Shown here: one piece after another, positions 37,638 to 46,579 of the stretch
Layout: each line of letters opens with the position of its first letter
Position numbering within the stretch: the first letter of the stretch is position 1
Source of the DNA: Leptotrichia shahii
Lineage (GTDB): Bacteria; Fusobacteriota; Fusobacteriia; Fusobacteriales; Leptotrichiaceae
Assembly (NCBI RefSeq): GCF_008327825.1
Contig: NZ_AP019827.1
Span: forward strand, 620,001-684,000
Direction: 5' to 3'
Length of the DNA: 64,000 nt
Notes under the pieces: generated by a model
What the model saw: only the letters and a program-made list of their open reading frames with translations
What the model was told of the DNA's origin: nothing
Database searches by the model: none
Translations under genes and position numbers: made by a program

Positions 37638-37666
37638 CGGCAAAATCTTGGTTTTGCTGTTTTTTT
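37638..37666 (+). terminator. Rho-independent terminator
   Basis: CGGCAAAATC pairs with GGTTTTGCTG including wobbles, followed by TTTTTTT. Confidence 0.8.
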
Positions 37667-37742
37667 GTTGAAAAAACCAGAATTCTTTGGTAAGATAATA
37701 TTTAGTGTGAATTGAGAATATTTTTTGAAAGGAAAGTAAAGG

Positions 37743-40700
37743 TTGGAAAGAATATTTGACAGATTGAGAAAATCAACTCCTTTGTTTATTGTGGGTAGGG
37801 GAGTTGAGTATTTTAATGAGCAAAAAGTAAAATTAATGATGTTTATGAAAAAAGGTAATAAAATAGAGGTGGAATCACAAGTTGATGGAAATTATAAAAA
37901 TGTTTATAATGTTAATATAACTTATTTTTATGAAGACGGAAAGTTAGATAATAGAATTATATATAGTTGTGATTGTCCTAACTTTAAAGATAAAAAAAAG
38001 CCTTGTAAGCATATTATTGCGACTGGGATGGCTGCGGATGCTGAGATTAAGGCTAGGAATATTTATTTTAAGGAAAATAGGGAATTTAAAAGAGAGAAAG
38101 AAGGTAAGAATTGCAGTAATCATATAAAAATTGCAGAAGATGAAGAGTATGATGAAATTTTTAAGGAGGCTGAAAAATTTTTAAGAGAAGAAAAAGAAAA
38201 TATTTATGAGAAGATTGAAGAAGAAGAAATTAAACAATTTAGCGAAAAGCTGGAAAAATTAAAAAAAAGAATTGATAAAACTAAGATTTCAGATTCAGAA
38301 AAAAACGAGTATAAACTGGCACTTGAAATAGAGCAATTATCGTCTACAGTATCAGCATTGAGAGTAAAGGCAGGAGAAAAAAGTTTGCATTATGTAAAGG
38401 ATTTAGAATCTTTTATTTATTCAGTAGAAAATGAGCAGTTTTATGAAGTTACTAAAAAAAATATTTATAATCCAGATTTGCATTATTTTAATGAAACAGA
38501 TAAAAAGGTCATAAAAAACCTTAGCAACTATTTTAAGAAAAAAAATGAGTTTGGAATGAATTTTAATAATAATAATAATTATTATTATGGAAATCCGCAA
38601 GGTGAAATAATGAATCCAATGCTGGCAGAACAGATATTTTCAGCCATAGAAAATAAAAAGACGATAAGATCTGGTAGCAAGACAATTTATGTGACTGGAG
38701 AATACGAGCCAATATTTGCGTTTCAAAAAGATAAATTTGGAAAAGAGAAAATAATTCTAAGGGATTTTGTAGTTTTATCATCAGCAAGTCGTTATTTTAC
38801 CTTAAAAAACGGTGTGTCAAATATTGAAAAATTTCATAAAATGAGTGATGCAGAGTGGGAAATAATGAATGCTCTTACAGATGGAACTAGGAAGGGGACA
38901 GAATATCTGAATGAAATGTCAGGAAAGCTGTTTGATGAAATAAAGGAAGTGCTATCAAAATATGAAATTCCAATTGCTAAGGTTACGAAAAAGTACGGAG
39001 CAGTAAATATTTTTGTAGAGGAAGGCAATGGGAAAAATAAACTTCAAGTAACGATTTCCTGCCTTGAGGAAAGTATTAGGACAGATGATGGCTATTTTAT
39101 TCCTAAAAAAAATAAAAAACTTCAAAGGGAAATTTCTGAAGATTTTCAAAAATATGCAGATGCTCAGATTATTGATTTAGAGTATAGAATGTATGTTGGA
39201 TTTAGGGCAAAGCAGTTAAAATCAGATGACATTGTGCTAGTGATTGATAGAAATGAATTTTTAACAATGGCTGATATTATTGATGAAAAGTATTCAGAAA
39301 AGGTGAATATTAATGTGAGTGATAAAATAAAAAAAGTTCGTAAAATTGGTGTGGATATTAATATAAGATCTGCTGAAAATGAACTTTTTAGTGTGAATTT
39401 TAATATTGAAGGAATTGATGAAGATGATGTTGAAACAGTTTTAGAATCAGTGAGAAATGAAGAAAAATTTGTGACATTGTCGAGTGGCGAACTTGTAAAA
39501 ATAGCTAATAGAAGTGCTGAAGAAATGGCTGGAATTGTTGATGTAATGAGTGATCTGCGAGTTGGTGAAAATAAAATTTCTAAAATAAAGGCTCTGCAGC
39601 TGGCACAAGTTTCTAGAAGTATTAATGAGAAATTGAATGAAATAGAGGAATTTAAGCAACTTTTTCAAAGAATAAAAAAACGTGAAAATAAAGAGCCGTC
39701 AATCATAAAAGTAAAACTCTTTCCTTATCAGCAAATTGGGTTTAATTGGCTTAAAAATATGTATGATATTGGATTTGGCGGAATTTTGGCAGATGATATG
39801 GGGCTTGGGAAAACTTTACAGGCAATTTCGCTTATTTCGGAAATTCAGTTGGAAAATGAAGATTTGCTTGGGATAATTATTGTTCCAACTTCACTTTTGC
39901 ATAACTGGAAGGAGGAATTTTATAAATTTTCGGATATAAAGCCGATTCTTGTAGAAGGGAATGCTGAGACAAGGAAAGAATTAGTTAAAAAAACTGAAAA
40001 AGGGATTCTAATAACCACTTATCAGACTTTTAGAAATGATGTGAAAAATTATAAGGATAAAAAATTTGATGTGGCGATATTGGATGAAGCACAAAATATA
40101 AAAAATGTGTCTTCTCTTGTAAAAAAAGCGACAAGCAAGTTAGAAAGTGCTGTAAACTTTGCTTTGACAGGAACTCCGATTGAAAATAGCATTATGGAAC
40201 TTTGGTCAATTTTTGACTTTATTTTGCCTGGTTATCTTGATAATATAACAAAATTTAGAAAAAAATATAAAAATTCCTTAAATAATCCAGATTCAAAAAA
40301 AATATTTAATTTGAAAAATATAGTTTCTCCATTTATTCTGCAAAGAACAAAAGATGAAGTGCTAACAGAATTGCCTGAAAAAGTTGAAAATAATATGATT
40401 GTAGAATTGAGCAAAGAGCAGAAAAAGCTGTATATGGCTTATGTTAAAAGGGCGAAGAAGGAGCTTAGGGAATTTGACAAGGAGGAAAATAACAATTTAA
40501 AAGTTTTGGCAATTTTGACAAAATTACGGCAAATTTGTAATTCACCACAATTATTTGATGAAAATTATACTGGGGAAGTTGCTAAAATTGAGTTGTTAAA
40601 GGAATTAATGCCTGATATTTTATCAAATGGACATAGAATACTTATATTTTCACAATTTTTAGGAACATTGGAAGAAATAAAGGAAGAATTGGAAAAAGAA

Positions 40701-41117
40701 AAAGTAGAATATTTTTACATTGATGGAAGTGTAAAGTCCAAAGAAAGAATGGAAATTTCTAAAAAATTTAATTCAGGCGAAGGGCAAGTTGTTTTAATTT
40801 CCCTAAAAGCTGGAGGAACAGGACTAAATTTAATTGGAGCAGATGTCGTAATTCACTATGATCCGTGGTGGAATTTTGCTGTAGAAAATCAGGCTAGTGA
40901 TAGAGCTCACAGAATCGGTCAGAAAAAGAGTGTTCAAGTTATTAAACTTATAATAGAAGGAACAATTGAGGAAAAAATAATAAAAATTCAGGAAAATAAA
41001 CGAACTTTAAGTGAAAATATTTTAGGAAAAAATAATGGAAATAATAATAAAGATTCAAAAGAGATTTTTGAGATGGATGAAAAGGAATTGATGGAACTTT
41101 TGAATTTTGAGAAATAA
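37743..41117 (+). CDS. SWIM zinc-finger SNF2-family helicase
   Basis: The 1124-residue protein starts with TTG after a GGAAAG site. A SWIM finger (CDCPNFKDKKKPCKHII, about residues 77-93) is followed by a long alpha-helical middle with short Asn runs. The SNF2 ATPase has ADDMGLGKTLQAI (Walker A), ILDEAQNIKN (DEAQ box) and FALTGTPIENS, then helicase C with ISLKAGGTGLNLIGADVVI and DRAHRIGQ. Bacterial proteins of this type are DNA translocases of largely unknown purpose, possibly chromatin or repair remodelers. No methylase or nuclease neighbours suggest a defence system. Confidence 0.9.
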   Translation: MERIFDRLRKSTPLFIVGRGVEYFNEQKVKLMMFMKKGNKIEVESQVDGNYKNVYNVNITYFYEDGKLDNRIIYSCDCPNFKDKKKPCKHIIATGMAADAEIKARNIYFKENREFKREKEGKNCSNHIKIAEDEEYDEIFKEAEKFLREEKENIYEKIEEEEIKQFSEKLEKLKKRIDKTKISDSEKNEYKLALEIEQLSSTVSALRVKAGEKSLHYVKDLESFIYSVENEQFYEVTKKNIYNPDLHYFNETDKKVIKNLSNYFKKKNEFGMNFNNNNNYYYGNPQGEIMNPMLAEQIFSAIENKKTIRSGSKTIYVTGEYEPIFAFQKDKFGKEKIILRDFVVLSSASRYFTLKNGVSNIEKFHKMSDAEWEIMNALTDGTRKGTEYLNEMSGKLFDEIKEVLSKYEIPIAKVTKKYGAVNIFVEEGNGKNKLQVTISCLEESIRTDDGYFIPKKNKKLQREISEDFQKYADAQIIDLEYRMYVGFRAKQLKSDDIVLVIDRNEFLTMADIIDEKYSEKVNINVSDKIKKVRKIGVDINIRSAENELFSVNFNIEGIDEDDVETVLESVRNEEKFVTLSSGELVKIANRSAEEMAGIVDVMSDLRVGENKISKIKALQLAQVSRSINEKLNEIEEFKQLFQRIKKRENKEPSIIKVKLFPYQQIGFNWLKNMYDIGFGGILADDMGLGKTLQAISLISEIQLENEDLLGIIIVPTSLLHNWKEEFYKFSDIKPILVEGNAETRKELVKKTEKGILITTYQTFRNDVKNYKDKKFDVAILDEAQNIKNVSSLVKKATSKLESAVNFALTGTPIENSIMELWSIFDFILPGYLDNITKFRKKYKNSLNNPDSKKIFNLKNIVSPFILQRTKDEVLTELPEKVENNMIVELSKEQKKLYMAYVKRAKKELREFDKEENNNLKVLAILTKLRQICNSPQLFDENYTGEVAKIELLKELMPDILSNGHRILIFSQFLGTLEEIKEELEKEKVEYFYIDGSVKSKERMEISKKFNSGEGQVVLISLKAGGTGLNLIGADVVIHYDPWWNFAVENQASDRAHRIGQKKSVQVIKLIIEGTIEEKIIKIQENKRTLSENILGKNNGNNNKDSKEIFEMDEKELMELLNFEK

Positions 41118-41155
41118 TTTATTTAATAAAATAAAAAAAATAATTTCTTATAATG

Positions 41156-41184
41156 TTGACAATTTTAAGAAAAAGTGATATACT
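41156..41184 (+). promoter_or_regulatory. Consensus promoter of the SRP RNA
   Basis: TTGACA (41156-41161) and TATACT (41179-41184) are 17 bp apart. The first base of the predicted RNA is 6 bases after the -10. Confidence 0.85.
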
Positions 41185-41189
41185 AATTT

Positions 41190-41458
41190 AGTCATACTAG
41201 CCGGGGAGTTAGCGGTGCCCTGTATCTACAACCCGCTTTAGTAGAGGTGACGTCAAATTTGAGGGAAGTTTTAGTGTCAACGTCTTATTTTAAAAGTGTT
41301 GAGAAAATAGTCCTGTATTGTAGAGGGCTAGCGAAATGTGTCAGGTCGGGAACGAAGCAGCACTAAGTTAGTTTCTTTAGGTTTACAGGGTAGCTGTTTT
41401 TGAGCTTTTAGATTAAGAAACGGATGGTAGAATGTTTTCGAGAATTTGACGTATGACT
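41190..41458 (+). ncRNA. ffs: Signal recognition particle RNA, long form with Alu domain
   Basis: The 269-base RNA is close to the long Bacillus-type scRNA. Its Alu domain matches the known pattern (GGGGAGTTAGCGGTGCCCTG, then ACAACCCGCTTTAGTAGAGG). The domain IV hairpin reads TGTCAGGTCGGGAACGAAGC followed by AGCA, with a GGAA tetraloop. The first eight bases AGTCATAC are fully complementary to the last eight GTATGACT, closing the RNA. TTTTTATTTTTT follows. It binds Ffh for cotranslational targeting. Confidence 0.92.
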
Positions 41459-41521
41459 TTTTATTTTTTAGTTTAAAAATTCGAAGTTTTAATTTCTTTT
41501 GCTACAAATGGAGGCTTTATA

Positions 41522-42769
41522 ATGAAAGTAGTCGAATGGGATAGAAAGGAGAATATTAGAAAATATATAATAGATGCATTGGAGATAGATCCGAAATTTT
41601 CTTTTGATAAAGAAAACGAAGATATATTTTTTTTATACAATGGAAAAAAACTATACGGATATGCAGTTTTTATTCTGAATGATACTGCAAAATTAAAAAA
41701 AATATTTATTAGTTCAAAATTGAGAAATAACGGATATGGAACATTTCTTTTAAAATATATAATTAATTGGATTACAAGGAAAAATTTTGACTCACTAATT
41801 ATAACAAATCATAAAAAAATGAACAATTTTCTTGAAAAACAAAGATTTATTAAAACAGAAGACGGGTACATATTAAATAATCTGAGAGAAGTTAAAAGGC
41901 AGGAAAAAAATATGTTATATCTTTCCAAGTTTGCGATTTGTATAAATATTGTTCTGGCTGTACTCAAAATTGTGGCTGGGAAGATTTTTTACAGTATGTC
42001 GCTGCTTTCTGACGGGTTAAATTCACTTTCTGATTTAATTACGAATGTGCTGGTTATTGTGGGATTAAAGGTTGGAAGCAATCCTGAGGATAAGGAGCAT
42101 CCGTTTGGACATGGAAAGATAGAGTCGGTTTTTAGTGTGATAATTGGTACATTTATAATGATAACGGCTTTTGAGCTGATAAAAGATAATTTTTCAAAGC
42201 TGATTTCCTTTAGCGGTGAAAATAATTTGAATGTTACATTTATTCCAATAGTTATAACAGTTTTGGCAGTTTTAATAAAAATTTTTCAGTTAGCTTTTAT
42301 GAAAAAAAGAGCTAAAAAATATAATAATGCCTTGATAAATTCACTTCTTACAGATTATAAGACAGATATTGTGATTTCTATTTCGGTTCTTGCTGGACTT
42401 CTTTTGTCAAAGATTCATCCTGCATTTGATACAGTTGTAGGATTTATTGTGTCGATGTATATTATAAAGAGCGGTTATGAACTGATAAAGGAAAATTCTT
42501 TGATATTGCTGGATTCACAAGATGATGCTCTGATTGAAAAAATTCGTTCAGAAATATTACAATTTGAAGAAATTGAAAATGCACACGATTTTCGCATGAC
42601 TACTTCTGGAAAAGACATTTATATGTTTGTGGATGTACGAATGGATAAAAATAAGACGATTGAAGAAGCACACGATATTACAAATAAAATTTCAAAAAAA
42701 ATTAAGCATAAATATAAAAATATAAAAAGGCTTTTGATTCATATTGAGCCTGTTTATGAAGATGATTAA
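41522..42769 (+). CDS. GNAT acetyltransferase domain fused to a CDF cation transporter
   Basis: The 415-residue fusion starts with a GNAT domain at about residues 1-115. It is recognised by YGYAVFILND, then LKKIFISSKLRNNGYGTFLL, which holds the acetyl-CoA loop. From about residue 130 a cation diffusion facilitator follows: SLLSDGLNSLSDLITN, EHPFGHGKIESVFSV, SLLTDYKTDIVISISVL, and a cytoplasmic C-terminal domain with ENAHDFRMTTSGKDIYMFVDV. Metal is not certain; the DGLN and HPFGHG pattern resembles Mn/Fe-type CDFs. The reading frame is continuous. Such a fusion is unusual and might couple metal efflux to an acetyl-CoA-dependent modification. Confidence 0.85.
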   Translation: MKVVEWDRKENIRKYIIDALEIDPKFSFDKENEDIFFLYNGKKLYGYAVFILNDTAKLKKIFISSKLRNNGYGTFLLKYIINWITRKNFDSLIITNHKKMNNFLEKQRFIKTEDGYILNNLREVKRQEKNMLYLSKFAICINIVLAVLKIVAGKIFYSMSLLSDGLNSLSDLITNVLVIVGLKVGSNPEDKEHPFGHGKIESVFSVIIGTFIMITAFELIKDNFSKLISFSGENNLNVTFIPIVITVLAVLIKIFQLAFMKKRAKKYNNALINSLLTDYKTDIVISISVLAGLLLSKIHPAFDTVVGFIVSMYIIKSGYELIKENSLILLDSQDDALIEKIRSEILQFEEIENAHDFRMTTSGKDIYMFVDVRMDKNKTIEEAHDITNKISKKIKHKYKNIKRLLIHIEPVYEDD

Positions 42770-42832
42770 ATTTTTTGAAATAGAAATTAAATAAGTTACT
42801 AATTTATAAAAATATAAAGGAGATATAGTAAA

Positions 42833-44089
42833 ATGATAGAAAAAATAAAACATGAGAAATACAAGATTTTAAAAAGAAATATTATTGAAGATTCTGATTT
42901 TACAAAGGAAACAATGTTTATTCTGATTTGTGCAATGATTATAGCTTCAATAGGATTAAATACAAATTCTGTTGCAGTAATTATTGGAGCAATGTTGATT
43001 TCGCCACTAATGTCGCCAATTCAGTCGCTAGGATTGGGATTATCAAATGGAAATTTAAAAAGAGTTTATGTGTCACTTTTTAGATTGGGAATTTTTATAT
43101 TAATAAGTGTAGTAAGTTCCACTTTTTATTTTTTAGTAAGCCCTATAAATGATGCAACACCACAGATACTAGCAAGAACTTATCCTACTTTATGGGATGT
43201 TTTAATCGCAATTTTTGGTGGAACTGCAGGAGTAATTGGAAAAACAAAAGAAGATGGTGGAAATGTAGTTCCTGGAGTAGCTATTGCAACAGCATTAATG
43301 CCTCCTTTGTGTGTAGTAGGATTTGGGATTGCTCATGGGAATCTGAAAATTTTTCTTGGAGCAGGATATTTGTTTATAATAAATGTATTTTTTATAATGA
43401 TAGCAACATTAGTTGGCTTGATAGTTTATTCTGGAAATATTTTTGAAGCAGGACATAAAATTTCAATAAAAAAACAAATAATATTTTATATAGTAAGTTT
43501 AATCATAATTATTCCAAGTATATATACAGCAATAACTTTAGTTCAAGATACAGCGAGAGAAAATTCATTAAAAAAATTTATTTCAAAGGAATTAAATAAT
43601 CATTATGTTTTTGATAATTCTGTTAATAAAAAAGATAAAACTGTTACTTTAAAAATTGTAGGAGAGGCTTTTAAAAAACAGGATATTGAAAAATTAGAAA
43701 AAAAACTGGAAAAATATAAATTAAAAAACTATAAATTAAAAATACAGCAGTTATCCAATGAAAAGTACTTAACAGCACAGGACTTATCAAAATATCTGAA
43801 CGAAGAAAAAATAAAAGAAAATGCTGAAGATGTTTCATTACCGATTGAAAATAAAAATCAAGAAATTTTGGAAAATGATTTAAAAACTGTTGAAAATATT
43901 TTATATAAAAATTTTTCAAATAACATTAGTGAAGTTAAAATTGGGAAACTGATAGATGCAAATAATAATGAAAACTTTGTTGTTTTAATTATTGGAAATG
44001 AAACAATGACAGATGAAATTGCTGAAAAAATAAAAAATCTTGAGTTTAATACTGAGAAAAATTATAAAATTATTGTTGAAAAAAATTAA
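42833..44089 (+). CDS. DUF389 membrane protein
   Basis: The 418-residue protein has the DUF389 (TIGR00341-like) membrane core of about six segments: SDFTKETMFILICAMIIASIG, AVIIGAMLISPLMSPIQSLGL and VVPGVAIATALMPPLCVVGF. A soluble C-terminal part of about 190 residues with repeated strand/helix patterns follows. The biochemical function of the family is unknown. It follows the GNAT-CDF gene by 63 bases with AAGGAGATA, so a shared transcript and a transport-related role are possible. Confidence 0.85.
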   Translation: MIEKIKHEKYKILKRNIIEDSDFTKETMFILICAMIIASIGLNTNSVAVIIGAMLISPLMSPIQSLGLGLSNGNLKRVYVSLFRLGIFILISVVSSTFYFLVSPINDATPQILARTYPTLWDVLIAIFGGTAGVIGKTKEDGGNVVPGVAIATALMPPLCVVGFGIAHGNLKIFLGAGYLFIINVFFIMIATLVGLIVYSGNIFEAGHKISIKKQIIFYIVSLIIIIPSIYTAITLVQDTARENSLKKFISKELNNHYVFDNSVNKKDKTVTLKIVGEAFKKQDIEKLEKKLEKYKLKNYKLKIQQLSNEKYLTAQDLSKYLNEEKIKENAEDVSLPIENKNQEILENDLKTVENILYKNFSNNISEVKIGKLIDANNNENFVVLIIGNETMTDEIAEKIKNLEFNTEKNYKIIVEKN

Positions 44090-44198
44090 GTGACTGTGAA
44101 AGTAAAAGAGGTAAAAATTGACTAACAGTAGTATTTATAATTATAAGGAGCGGAATTTCTTCTCTCAAAGAGTGGAGAAAAACAAGAAATTTAAACAT

Positions 44199-44255
44199 TA
44201 GACCTGTTTGGCAACTATATGTATTTAGAATTTAATAAAATAAAAATAATTTTTT
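44199..44255. repeat. Family-1 palindromic repeat, left-end fragment
   Basis: TAGACCTGTTTGGCAACTATATG, with the following TTTAGAATTTAATAAAATAAA, matches the outer 50-60 bases of the family. The central palindrome and the other end are missing. Confidence 0.6.
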
Positions 44256-44336
44256 TGTAACATAAATTGCATAATAAAATGTGATAAGATTTGATAAAAT
44301 AATAAAAAGTTTTATGAATAAATGTAAAAAATAGAT

Positions 44337-44372
44337 TAAAGCCTTGACAAATGGCTTTAGATTTATTATAAT
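44337..44372 (+). promoter_or_regulatory. rpmF promoter with overlapping inverted repeat
   Basis: TTGACA (44344-44349) and TATAAT (44367-44372) are 17 bp apart. TAAAGCC (44337-44343) and GGCTTTA (44353-44359) form a 7-bp inverted repeat straddling the -35, a good site for a repressor. Confidence 0.75.
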
Positions 44373-44472
44373 AATTTGTATAAGTGTAAAAAATTATGAT
44401 TTTCTATAATTGTTTTTACAATATTAAATTAAAATATTAAAAATATAAAAATTAGAAAGGAGTCGATAAATA

Positions 44473-44661
44473 ATGGCAGTACCTAAGAAAAGAACCTCTA
44501 AAGCGAAAAGAAACATGAGAAGATCACATGATTCAATTAAAGCTCCAAATATTATTGTAGAAGCTGATGGATCAATAAGAAGACCACACAGATTAAACCT
44601 TGAAACAGGAGTTTACAGAGGCAGACAAGTAATAGCTAACGAAGCTACAGAAGCTGAGTAG
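44473..44661 (+). CDS. rpmF: 50S ribosomal protein L32
   Basis: The 62-residue protein has the L32 N-terminus AVPKKRTSKAKRNMRRSHD. The zinc-ribbon Cys residues found in some L32 forms are absent, so this is the Cys-free type. AGAAAGGAGT precedes the ATG. It is followed by a terminator and then fatty acid synthesis genes, as in many bacteria, but plsX and the DUF177 gene usually nearby are not here. Confidence 0.96.
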   Translation: MAVPKKRTSKAKRNMRRSHDSIKAPNIIVEADGSIRRPHRLNLETGVYRGRQVIANEATEAE

Positions 44662-44667
44662 TTTGTC

Positions 44668-44699
44668 AAAGCAGGATTTTTTATGTCTTGCTTTTTTTT
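44668..44699 (+). terminator. Rho-independent terminator of rpmF
   Basis: AAAGCAGGA pairs with TCTTGCTTT (one wobble), followed by TTTTTT. The rest of the gap to fabH (44700-44983) holds only AT-rich sequence and a doubtful 62-codon ORF. Confidence 0.85.
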
Positions 44700-44983
44700 G
44701 CTCTTAGCTATTTATTAATTTGAATATGATAAAGGTAAAAGTTTAAAAAATTTATATAAAGACCTATTATGAATAAAAATTATGAAAAGAAATGATGAAT
44801 TTTACTTGGATGAAAAAAGATTATACTCATAAAATTTTTACTATATCTTTGAATGTTTTTAGTTGTATTTTTAACTTTTTTATGATAGACTTTAGTAGAA
44901 TAATTTTAAATTTGAAAAGTATAAAATTATGTAGAAAAAAGAAATATAAATACAAAAAAATAAAAATAAATCCGAGGTGAGAT

Positions 44984-45961
44984 ATGAAAGTTGGAATTTT
45001 AGGAACAGGATCTTATGTACCTGAAAAGATAATGACAAATGATGATTTAGCAAAGATTGTGGATACAAATGATGAATGGATAACAGTTAGAACTGGTATC
45101 AAAGAAAGAAGGATTGCAGATGAAAATGAAGCTACATCTGATTTGGCATTTAGAGCTGCACAAAGAGCAATTGAAACTGCAGGGATAGATAAAAATGAAA
45201 TTGATTTGGTTATTGTTGCAACTATGACTCCTGATTACGGGACTCCGTCAACTGCAGCGTTAGTTCAGGATAAATTGGGGATAAATGCGGCAGCATTTGA
45301 TTTGAGTGCGGCTTGTACTGGATTTGTTTATGCTTATTCGGCTGGTCATAGCTTTGTTAAGGCAGGACTTTATAAAAAGGTGCTAGTTATTGGGGCAGAA
45401 ACTATGTCAAGAGTAATTGACTGGACAGATAGAGGAACTTGCATTTTATTTGGAGACGGTGCAGGGGCTGTTGTGCTTGGAGAAGTAGAAACTGGAGGTT
45501 ATTTAGCAAGCCATCTTGTAGCTGATGGTTCAGGGGCAAAAGAGCTTTTAGTACCATCTGGAGGAACTAAAGAACCTGTATCAAAGGAAAAGATTGAGGC
45601 TAAAGATATTTATTTAAAGATGAACGGAAGAGAAATATTTAAATTCGCAGTAAGAGTATTTCCTGAAACAGTGGAAAATGTTTTAAAACAGGCTGGGATT
45701 GCTGCAGATGATATTGATTTGTTTATTCCGCATCAAGCAAATATCAGAATTATTGAATCAATTGCCAAAAGATTTAAACAACCACTAGATAAATTTTTTG
45801 TAAACCTTAATAAATATGGAAATACTTCAGCTGGTTCAATTCCAATAGCACTCGATGAAGCTATAAAGGAAGGAAAACTGAAAAAAGGAGATAAATTTGT
45901 CGCTACTGGATTTGGTGGAGGATTGACTTATGGTTCAATTATGGTCGAGATTTCAAAGTAA
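44984..45961 (+). CDS. fabH: Beta-ketoacyl-ACP synthase III
   Basis: The 325-residue protein has the full Cys-His-Asn triad: Cys in DLSAACTGFVYAYSAG, His in LFIPHQANIRIIES, and Asn in NKYGNTSAGSIPIAL. It condenses acetyl-CoA with malonyl-ACP to start fatty acid synthesis. GAGGTGAG precedes the ATG at the right distance. A small membrane protein gene and fabD follow in the same direction. Confidence 0.96.
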   Translation: MKVGILGTGSYVPEKIMTNDDLAKIVDTNDEWITVRTGIKERRIADENEATSDLAFRAAQRAIETAGIDKNEIDLVIVATMTPDYGTPSTAALVQDKLGINAAAFDLSAACTGFVYAYSAGHSFVKAGLYKKVLVIGAETMSRVIDWTDRGTCILFGDGAGAVVLGEVETGGYLASHLVADGSGAKELLVPSGGTKEPVSKEKIEAKDIYLKMNGREIFKFAVRVFPETVENVLKQAGIAADDIDLFIPHQANIRIIESIAKRFKQPLDKFFVNLNKYGNTSAGSIPIALDEAIKEGKLKKGDKFVATGFGGGLTYGSIMVEISK

Positions 45962-46006
45962 TAATTTATTTTTAGTGAAATAGACAATCTAAAATAAGGT
46001 GAAAAC

Positions 46007-46035
46007 TTGTAATTTTAAAAGTTTCGGAGTATAAT
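46007..46035 (+). promoter_or_regulatory. Promoter before the small membrane protein and fabD
   Basis: TTGTAA (46007-46012) and TATAAT (46030-46035) are separated by 17 bp. Confidence 0.65.
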
Positions 46036-46044
46036 ATACTAGAA

Positions 46045-46110
46045 GATGTTTAAACTTGATACAAATTTGGAATTTAATAAAATAAATATTATAAAGCAAA
46101 GAGATTTTAA
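46045..46110. repeat. Degenerate family-1 repeat fragment
   Basis: AGATGTTTAAACTTGATACAA is followed by TTTGGAATTTAATAAAATAAA and TATAAAGCAAAGAGATTTTAACAAG. It resembles the outer arm and worn core of the family. Confidence 0.45.
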
Positions 46111-46165
46111 CAAGAGTTTAAATATACAAAAAATACAAATTTTTAAATATTGAAGGAGGAAAGTT

Positions 46166-46528
46166 ATGAATTCAAAAATATTTTGGGGACTGGTAATAGT
46201 CGTTTTAAGTTTATTTAAGTTCATACCTGAAGATATCATGAAGTATATTGTAAATTATCAGGTAGTAATGAGTCTTGTGGGTGTTTATTTCTTGGTTAAA
46301 AAGAAAAAACATGGATGGATTTTTCTTGGTGTAGGGGTATATTTGTATATTACTCACTATGTATGGGGAGATTTGCCGCTATTTATAGTTCCGTTACTCT
46401 TAGGACTAGCTGTTATGGGACTTGGTATAAAAGAAATTGTTGATAAAAGACAATTAACTAAATTTAGTAATAAAAATACTAAAGAACCAAAAGAAAAAGT
46501 AATTGAAGCAGAAGAAGAAAAGAAATAA
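46166..46528 (+). CDS. Small membrane protein, unknown function
   Basis: The 120-residue product has about four short hydrophobic segments (residues 5-22, 33-46, 52-64 and 71-90). A charged Lys/Glu-rich C-terminal tail follows. GGAGGAAAG precedes the ATG. I recognise no family. fabD begins 51 bases downstream, so the genes are probably cotranscribed. The shape recalls the short membrane modules of LiaI/LiaF-type envelope proteins, but this is only a resemblance in layout. Confidence 0.65.
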   Translation: MNSKIFWGLVIVVLSLFKFIPEDIMKYIVNYQVVMSLVGVYFLVKKKKHGWIFLGVGVYLYITHYVWGDLPLFIVPLLLGLAVMGLGIKEIVDKRQLTKFSNKNTKEPKEKVIEAEEEKK

Positions 46529-46579
46529 TTTTTTAAACTTTGGAAAAGATTTTTAGAAAAAATTAAGAGGAGAAGTTGT

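Noticed and set aside
37743-41117. SNF2 helicase as part of a phage-defence system
   Set aside because: SNF2 proteins occur in DISARM and similar systems, but no methylase, DUF1998 or nuclease gene is adjacent; the neighbours are a lipoprotein and SRP RNA.
44792-44980. 62-codon plus-strand ORF between rpmF and fabH
   Set aside because: Low-complexity Lys/Ile/Phe composition, no clear ribosome site and no recognisable domain. It lies in an AT-rich spacer where such ORFs arise by chance.
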